Below, piece by piece: positions 6,901 to 9,836 of a DNA stretch of 9,836 nucleotides. How positions within the stretch are numbered: the stretch's first letter is position 1; every line of letters starts with the position of its first letter. Below the pieces are notes generated by a model. The model saw only the letters and a program-made list of their open reading frames with translations. It ran no database searches and was not told the origin of the DNA. The translations under genes were made by a program, and so were the position numbers. Source of the DNA: an uncultured Lachnospiraceae bacterium (GTDB lineage: Bacteria; Bacillota; Clostridia; Lachnospirales; Lachnospiraceae); assembly GCA_902783295.1 (NCBI GenBank), contig CACZQT010000343.1, positions 1-9,836 of the forward strand, read 5' to 3'.

Positions 6901-9836
6901 ACACAGACGGATTACGGTACGTACACGGAGTATTATCATGCCGGAAACAACGCCAGGCTGAAGGTTGACAAATGTACAACCGTTTACAGGCCTGCTGATA
7001 CCGTGGAAATCAGTAAGACCCGGTTCCCGGATGAAATGTTCCGGGCTTATGTCAGCGACCGGTTCGATACGGACCATAACGGGCGGCTGAACCCGGAGGA
7101 AATCAGCAGGACTAATACCATTTCCATTTACGGGAGTACCCTGAACAGCTACGCCCCAGTCACCACCCTGAAAGGAATTGAATACCTGACGGAACTGACG
7201 AGCCTGTCGGTGGGAAATGTGGGACTGAAACAGGTTGATCTTCGGGGCAACACGAAACTGACAACGGTCTATCTGGAGAAAAACGAACTCAGGAGCCTGG
7301 ATGTATCCATGCTGCCAGGCCTCACGATTCTGAACGTCTATGAAAACCCGGAGCTTACGGACCTGACGCTGGGAACAGCGCCGAACCTGCAGCAGGTGAT
7401 GTGCTACGGCACGGCGATCACGGCCCTGGATTTCAGCGGCGCGCCGCGGCTTGCAACGGCTTATCTGGACGCGGAACCTGCTGTTGTACATAACCTGAAT
7501 GAATACGACGGGGATGTGAAAGCTTATTTCTGGGCGCCTCCGGACTTCGATGAATCCAGGGAAGTGCGCCTCTATACGGATCCTGCTATGACGGACGTCA
7601 TCCTTCCGCCGGGTACGCGGGTGGATGCGGTCAATTTCCCGGATGAAGCATTCCGCGGCTATGTTTCCGCCCAGGCGGATAAGGACGGGGACGGATGGCT
7701 GAGCCCGGATGAAATGGCGGGGATCGGAACCCTTACCATTGTGGACGATTATAATCTTTTGGACCTGGAAGGGATTGAATACCTGACCGGACTGACCAAC
7801 CTGACGCTCCGGAACGTTACAGGATTGACAGAACTGAACCTGCTTCGGAACACGGAACTGGAATCCCTGGAAATCCGGGGAACCCATCTGCACTCCCTGC
7901 AGCTGGACGGCCTGAACCGGCTGGAAAAGGCGGACATTTCCCAAAACGCACTGACTTCCCTGAATGCGGAAGGATGCGCATTGAAAACGCTGAATATCAG
8001 CTCCAACCCGATCCGGGAACTGAACCTGGGGCAGCAGCCGGCCCTGGAACAGCTTGACTGCACGCTGACGGAACTGTTTACCCTGGATATCCGCTCCTGC
8101 CCACTGCTGGACGATGTGTATCGAAACGGAACTTCCGAACAGGGGGCATCCGGGCCGGTTTACAGCCGTGAACAGACCGGCTGCATACTGGCCGTCCCCG
8201 GCGCGGCGGCGGTGATTGACACGACCTGGGTGGAAATTAATGAGGAGAACTTCCCGGATGAAAACTTTCGTGAGGTTCTGGCGTTCTATTGTGACAACAA
8301 TCATGACGGATGGCTGAATAAGGCTGAGCGGGACGACGAAATCACAATCGCTGTTGACGGTGTCGGTGCCTGGGGTGTTACAGGCCTTGAGTTCTTCCCG
8401 GAACTGGAAAACATCGCTGTATCCGACGGGCCGGAACTGACCGCGATGGACCTGAGCAGGAATACGGCACTGGGAAATATCTCCGTTACGGATACCGGTC
8501 TGGTTTCCCTGCGGATCGAAGGACTGGCAGGTTTGCAATGGCTGAGCCTTGACCGGAACGCCCTGCAGGAAATCGATGTCAGCGGATTTGATCTGATTCA
8601 GTTTACCTGTAACAGCAATCCGCTGTCCAGACTTATCCTCGGTGCCCAGACCGAACTGGCTGTACTAGAGTGTTACGGAACCAATCTGCAAACGCTGGAT
8701 CTTCGAGGGTGCCCGCGGCTGTCCAATGCGGTGCTCAACGGCACAAGAACGGAAGGGGACCTGCTGGGCTTCAGCTATGTGCAGTATATGATCGGCTATG
8801 ACTGCTGGCTCCGGGTGGATCCGGATACGGAAATCCTTCTTCCCGGCAGCATCCCGGTAGATGCTGTGCATTTCCCGGATGAGCGGTTCCGCGGGTATGT
8901 ATCCGCATATATTGATATAAACCGGAGCGGCTGGCTGACGAAGGATGAGATCCGTGCTGTTGATGAGATCATTCTGGAAGATGCGGCAGTGTGCCGGGAC
9001 ATGACAAGCCTGACAGGAATGGAATTCTTTACAGAACTTCAGTCACTGATTGTCGGGAATGCGCCGCAGCTTACGGAACTTACGCTTTCAGCTAACAGGA
9101 AGATCAGCAATCTGGATCTGTACGGAAGCGGACTGACGGAACTGGATGTGAGCGGTCTGCCGCTTGAATCCTTCAGCATAGCGGACAGTCCGCTGGTCAG
9201 CCTGACCCTGGGCAATCAGAAAGACCTGTGGTACCTGGGCTGCACCGGTACGAATCTGGAACAACTCGATCTTCGCGGCTGTCCGCTGCAGGTCAGGGCT
9301 TATCTTTTCGGGGAGCATGAAAGCGCGGATACCTATGAGGAATACACATATGGCACACCGGTTCAGATCGCGCTGAAAACAGACAGGGGAATCCGGATAT
9401 CCTTTGTGGAAACCTGCGCCCTGGCCGGAGATATGACCGACTGGGAAGAAAGACTGCTTGCTTATGACAATGTGACAGGCACGTATCTGTACAGTACAGC
9501 GCTGAATCCCTTTAGCAGATATTCGATCAGGTATGAATTCGATATCTGCCTGAACGGCGGGGAATACACCATACCCGTTCCGGTTTATGATGCAGGAACC
9601 GGCATGAAGCTGATCCCGATGGAAAGTGCGGATGAATCCGGCAGCATCCCGGACAATGCAGTCCTGTATACATCTGATGAGGGCGTGTGGACTTTTGCCT
9701 TCAACCCGGAGGATATGACCCTGACGGTGACAAATGACCTGAAGAATCCCGGCACCTTCCTGGTCCTGGATGATGGGGTATACAACATGTATGATCCTGC
9801 CGCCGGCCGTGGGATCGGGGAGGGTGAAGAAGAGGA
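3862..9836 (+). CDS. Giant secreted LRR / Fn3-like repeat surface protein, 3' end outside the window
   Basis: The frame is open from ATG 3862 to the window edge: 1991 complete codons with no stop seen, so the C-terminus is missing. A signal peptide (residues 1 to about 25) is followed by seven tandem Fn3-like repeats (about 27-694), a degenerate and then a clear InlB-type repeat (about 696-839), five calcium-loop plus leucine-rich-repeat cassettes (846 to about 1847), and an unassigned C-terminal stretch ending in an acidic G-E-G-E-E-E run. Such architectures belong to secreted or wall-attached adhesins and host- or polysaccharide-binding proteins. No catalytic motif is visible. How it is anchored cannot be judged, because an LPXTG motif, SLH domain or membrane anchor would lie beyond the edge. 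It follows the response regulator by 53 bases, so co-transcription or control by that regulator is possible. The repeat composition is seen directly; the adhesin role is inferred. Confidence 0.93.
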   Translation, partial: MKRKLWMTLAALVLLVVLRFGSAAAVDYVFNMSPTSYFYGNDRIFVVSWQTSFVPVKVDIIKHSNYTTPKMQTVRTITEQNELGQIMHVAVPMQFNYSSDYYYVRAYYGTGSSECKLSPNFKMSWDDVEFTVEPACTFNGDDRTYTISWETSFIPQKVEIQKYSNYSPHVETFRTITDAAELKKAMSAVIPAHRECYQDYYLVKAYYGDNSLDCINARFASGSDSIKFTRQAKSEFFEYYKDFRLSWETSFVPVKVCILKDYETIKTITEPDKLRKFMYEFIPMPAKEYSTAYRIKAFYGDGDWDFILSDSFMNDWDHVKFCKEPAVTLNQKGDRYLVSWETTYSHEKAEVWKHTSDGASVLETVTDPSMSCELPLSKDAEGDYYYIASYYNANNDIFSGNFIKNDAMLQFTRQPAGGVVVPDGTCRVSWTTSYLPVRVEIGSISSSTGQFQRKKLITTGLNRSMGYDFHHPDGCENLVIRAYYSDTDYKQSAPFDVIRSTDYAFVSVPVVYTALEPNDIKVLEWETSFKPYDVQVISFNEDGTQSIIAKDFMSSEIAKSMKYCLPWDRAGQGAGRVVIRAYISGSSYVDATCAVNRKPLFFATQPEGGIARPTTGKHHVGWFTNFNPQYVVIERRDGSLWNTVETLYDARLIMGYDIPVDLNSEEESFTFRVRAVYNGPSYFDAVSDEFVIENPMPVTLTLTYPDAETTDRVYTLRKTQKASEAVSELPTAPTAAYTINGWYADRDYTELFDPEQQIMEDTVAYCSTTPRSYTVTFRTNGGNSIDPVVLPYGSLVTVDKPVQEECLFLGWYTDAALTKPFILSRDRIRGDTILYARWKPDGIAVDETNFPLVDFRNLVTSHFDTDGNGYLTRSEIDGAESINIIAGYDNIQGVEYLTGLTTLSIQGNRLTQVNLTNNPKLTSLVLNGSKQLKSVDLSTNTALETVDMSGTGLTGMDATVLTKMYKLDLHGCESLAGIGVKGTKLRILDLHDTGIPFVDISACSNLWMAYLYGTQTDYGTYTEYYHAGNNARLKVDKCTTVYRPADTVEISKTRFPDEMFRAYVSDRFDTDHNGRLNPEEISRTNTISIYGSTLNSYAPVTTLKGIEYLTELTSLSVGNVGLKQVDLRGNTKLTTVYLEKNELRSLDVSMLPGLTILNVYENPELTDLTLGTAPNLQQVMCYGTAITALDFSGAPRLATAYLDAEPAVVHNLNEYDGDVKAYFWAPPDFDESREVRLYTDPAMTDVILPPGTRVDAVNFPDEAFRGYVSAQADKDGDGWLSPDEMAGIGTLTIVDDYNLLDLEGIEYLTGLTNLTLRNVTGLTELNLLRNTELESLEIRGTHLHSLQLDGLNRLEKADISQNALTSLNAEGCALKTLNISSNPIRELNLGQQPALEQLDCTLTELFTLDIRSCPLLDDVYRNGTSEQGASGPVYSREQTGCILAVPGAAAVIDTTWVEINEENFPDENFREVLAFYCDNNHDGWLNKAERDDEITIAVDGVGAWGVTGLEFFPELENIAVSDGPELTAMDLSRNTALGNISVTDTGLVSLRIEGLAGLQWLSLDRNALQEIDVSGFDLIQFTCNSNPLSRLILGAQTELAVLECYGTNLQTLDLRGCPRLSNAVLNGTRTEGDLLGFSYVQYMIGYDCWLRVDPDTEILLPGSIPVDAVHFPDERFRGYVSAYIDINRSGWLTKDEIRAVDEIILEDAAVCRDMTSLTGMEFFTELQSLIVGNAPQLTELTLSANRKISNLDLYGSGLTELDVSGLPLESFSIADSPLVSLTLGNQKDLWYLGCTGTNLEQLDLRGCPLQVRAYLFGEHESADTYEEYTYGTPVQIALKTDRGIRISFVETCALAGDMTDWEERLLAYDNVTGTYLYSTALNPFSRYSIRYEFDICLNGGEYTIPVPVYDAGTGMKLIPMESADESGSIPDNAVLYTSDEGVWTFAFNPEDMTLTVTNDLKNPGTFLVLDDGVYNMYDPAAGRGIGEGEEE
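3940..5943 (+). repeat. Seven tandem fibronectin-III-like repeats with a W-E-T-S-F motif
   Basis: The landmark Trp occurs at residues 49, 149, 247, 340, 430, 527 and 622, giving spacings of 100, 98, 93, 90, 97 and 95. It lies in W-[EQT]-T-[ST]-[FY] in the first six copies and W-F-T-N-F in the seventh, usually followed by Pro and a V-x-I/V strand. Each copy has a second landmark 49-57 residues later: a Tyr-rich strand such as Y-Y-V-R-A-Y-Y-G or Y-L-V-K-A-Y-Y-G. The Trp strand followed by a late [VI]-x-A-Y strand resembles the B and F strands of fibronectin III domains; that fold assignment is inference. At DNA level, TGGGAAACCAGTTT is identical at 4306, 4600 and 5440, with one base different at 4006. 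Confidence 0.8.
5947..6378 (+). repeat. Two InlB-type (Listeria-Bacteroides, Flg_new-like) repeats, the first degenerate
   Basis: The second copy (residues about 773-839, nt 6178-6378) has the full pattern Y-T-V-T-F-R-T-N-G-G, then Y-G-S-L-V, L-G-W-Y-T-D and T-I-L-Y-A-R-W-K. The preceding segment (about 696-772) keeps V-T-L-T-L-T-Y, L-P-T-A-P and I-N-G-W-Y-A-D-R-D-Y but lacks the N-G-G turn and the A-R-W-K end. Such repeats form small beta-grasp-like domains in many Firmicute and Bacteroidetes surface proteins and often act as spacers beside leucine-rich repeats, as here. Confidence 0.8.
6451..6486 (+). other. EF-hand-like calcium loop, cassette 1
   Basis: Residues 864-875 read D-T-D-G-N-G-Y-L-T-R-S-E. 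Acidic or amide ligands at positions 1, 3, 5 and 12 and Gly at 6 match the canonical EF-hand or dockerin loop. Confidence 0.75.
7066..7101 (+). other. EF-hand-like calcium loop, cassette 2
   Basis: Residues 1069-1080 read D-T-D-H-N-G-R-L-N-P-E-E, with canonical ligands at positions 1, 3, 5 and 12. Confidence 0.75.
7678..7713 (+). other. EF-hand-like calcium loop, cassette 3
   Basis: Residues 1273-1284 read D-K-D-G-D-G-W-L-S-P-D-E, the most canonical loop of the five (Asp at 1, 3, 5; Glu at 12). Confidence 0.8.
8293..8328 (+). other. EF-hand-like calcium loop, cassette 4
   Basis: Residues 1478-1489 read D-N-N-H-D-G-W-L-N-K-A-E. Position 3 is Asn rather than Asp, which is accepted in many functional loops. 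Confidence 0.7.
8914..8949 (+). other. EF-hand-like calcium loop, cassette 5
   Basis: Residues 1685-1696 read D-I-N-R-S-G-W-L-T-K-D-E. Positions 3 and 5 are Asn and Ser, the weakest ligand set of the five but still compatible with calcium binding. Confidence 0.65.
9403..9836 (+). other. Unassigned C-terminal part of the giant protein after the last LRR cassette
   Basis: From about residue 1848 the leucine-rich pattern stops. The sequence becomes rich in alternating hydrophobic and polar residues, suggesting beta structure (for example Y-T-I-P-V-P-V-Y-D-A and W-T-F-A-F-N-P-E-D), then an acidic linker G-E-G-E-E-E at the window edge. I do not recognise a named family. It may be one or two further beta domains ahead of a linker leading to a cell-surface anchor. 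Confidence 0.5.

Larger units (their letters stand above)
6397..9402 (+). repeat. Five tandem calcium-loop plus leucine-rich-repeat cassettes
   Basis: Cassettes start at about 6397, 7003, 7621, 8230 and 8857. Anchored on the F-P pair (residues 851, 1055, 1259, 1464, 1671), the period is 204, 204, 205 and 207 residues. Each opens with N-F-P-D-E-x-F-R-x-Y-V (F-P-L in the first), continues into a 12-residue EF-hand-like loop, then about 150 residues of leucine-rich repeats of the type L-x-x-L-D-L-x-x-N, and closes with a short non-LRR segment such as L-K-V-D or L-R-V-D. The phrase G-[IV]-E-Y-L-T-x-L-T begins the LRR block in cassettes 1-3; cassettes 4 and 5 have G-L-E-F-F and G-M-E-F-F. At DNA level, TTCCCGGATGA recurs at 7024, 7636, 8251 and 8872. 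LRR solenoids of this internalin-like kind usually bind proteins or glycans. Confidence 0.88.

Noticed and set aside
6673..8538. Minus-strand open frame of 621 codons opposite the LRR cassettes
   Set aside because: It lies wholly inside the well-supported plus-strand LRR gene. Its translation is rich in Gln, Arg, Val and Phe in a repeating way that mirrors the complement of repeated LRR codons, and no domain is recognisable. Long antisense frames are common opposite repetitive GC-biased genes.
6397..9402. Cassettes read as cellulosomal dockerin domains
   Set aside because: Dockerins have two calcium loops in about 60-70 residues. Here each loop is single and followed by about 150 residues of LRR, so only the loop motif is shared.

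Overview
The window holds a two-component signalling locus followed by one very large secreted repeat protein. All genes are on the plus strand, and the last one runs off the right edge. The sequence points to a Gram-positive, low-to-moderate-GC Firmicute, probably a gut or rumen Clostridia member. The reasons are strong AGGAGG-type ribosome binding sites, a TTG start, the kinase subfamily, and a surface protein built from internalin-like leucine-rich repeats, calcium-loop motifs and a Listeria/Bacteroides-type repeat. I cannot place it to genus.

Left part (1-2975): the last codons of a possible upstream gene are followed by two overlapping membrane signalling genes. The first (40-1689) has about seven membrane helices, a PAS-like region and a coiled coil. 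Its C-terminal module looks like a decayed copy of the histidine-kinase core found in the next gene. The second (1686-2975) has three membrane helices, a PAS-like domain, a phospho-acceptor motif around His263 and an ATPase domain. The two share an ATGA stop/start overlap, so they are probably made together as a receptor and kinase pair. A GC-rich hairpin with a T-run follows (2998-3028).

Middle (3146-3808): a NarL/FixJ-type response regulator starting at TTG, with a complete REC domain and a LuxR-type DNA-binding domain. It is the obvious partner of the kinase, although it lies behind the putative terminator.

Right part (3862-9836, 61 percent of the window): a single open frame of at least 1991 residues. 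In order it has a signal peptide, seven tandem fibronectin-III-like repeats of 90-100 residues carrying a W-E-T-S-F type motif, two InlB-type repeats (the first degenerate), five tandem 204-207 residue cassettes, and an unassigned C-terminal part. Each cassette is an 'FPD..FR' opener, a 12-residue EF-hand-like calcium loop and a block of leucine-rich repeats. The protein is probably an adhesin or other cell-surface binding protein.

Working model (inference): the multi-helix pseudokinase senses a signal and pairs with the active kinase. The kinase phosphorylates the regulator, which may control the adjacent surface-protein gene and other targets. No intergenic stretch exceeds 170 bases. I see no tRNA, rRNA, CRISPR array or insertion sequence.
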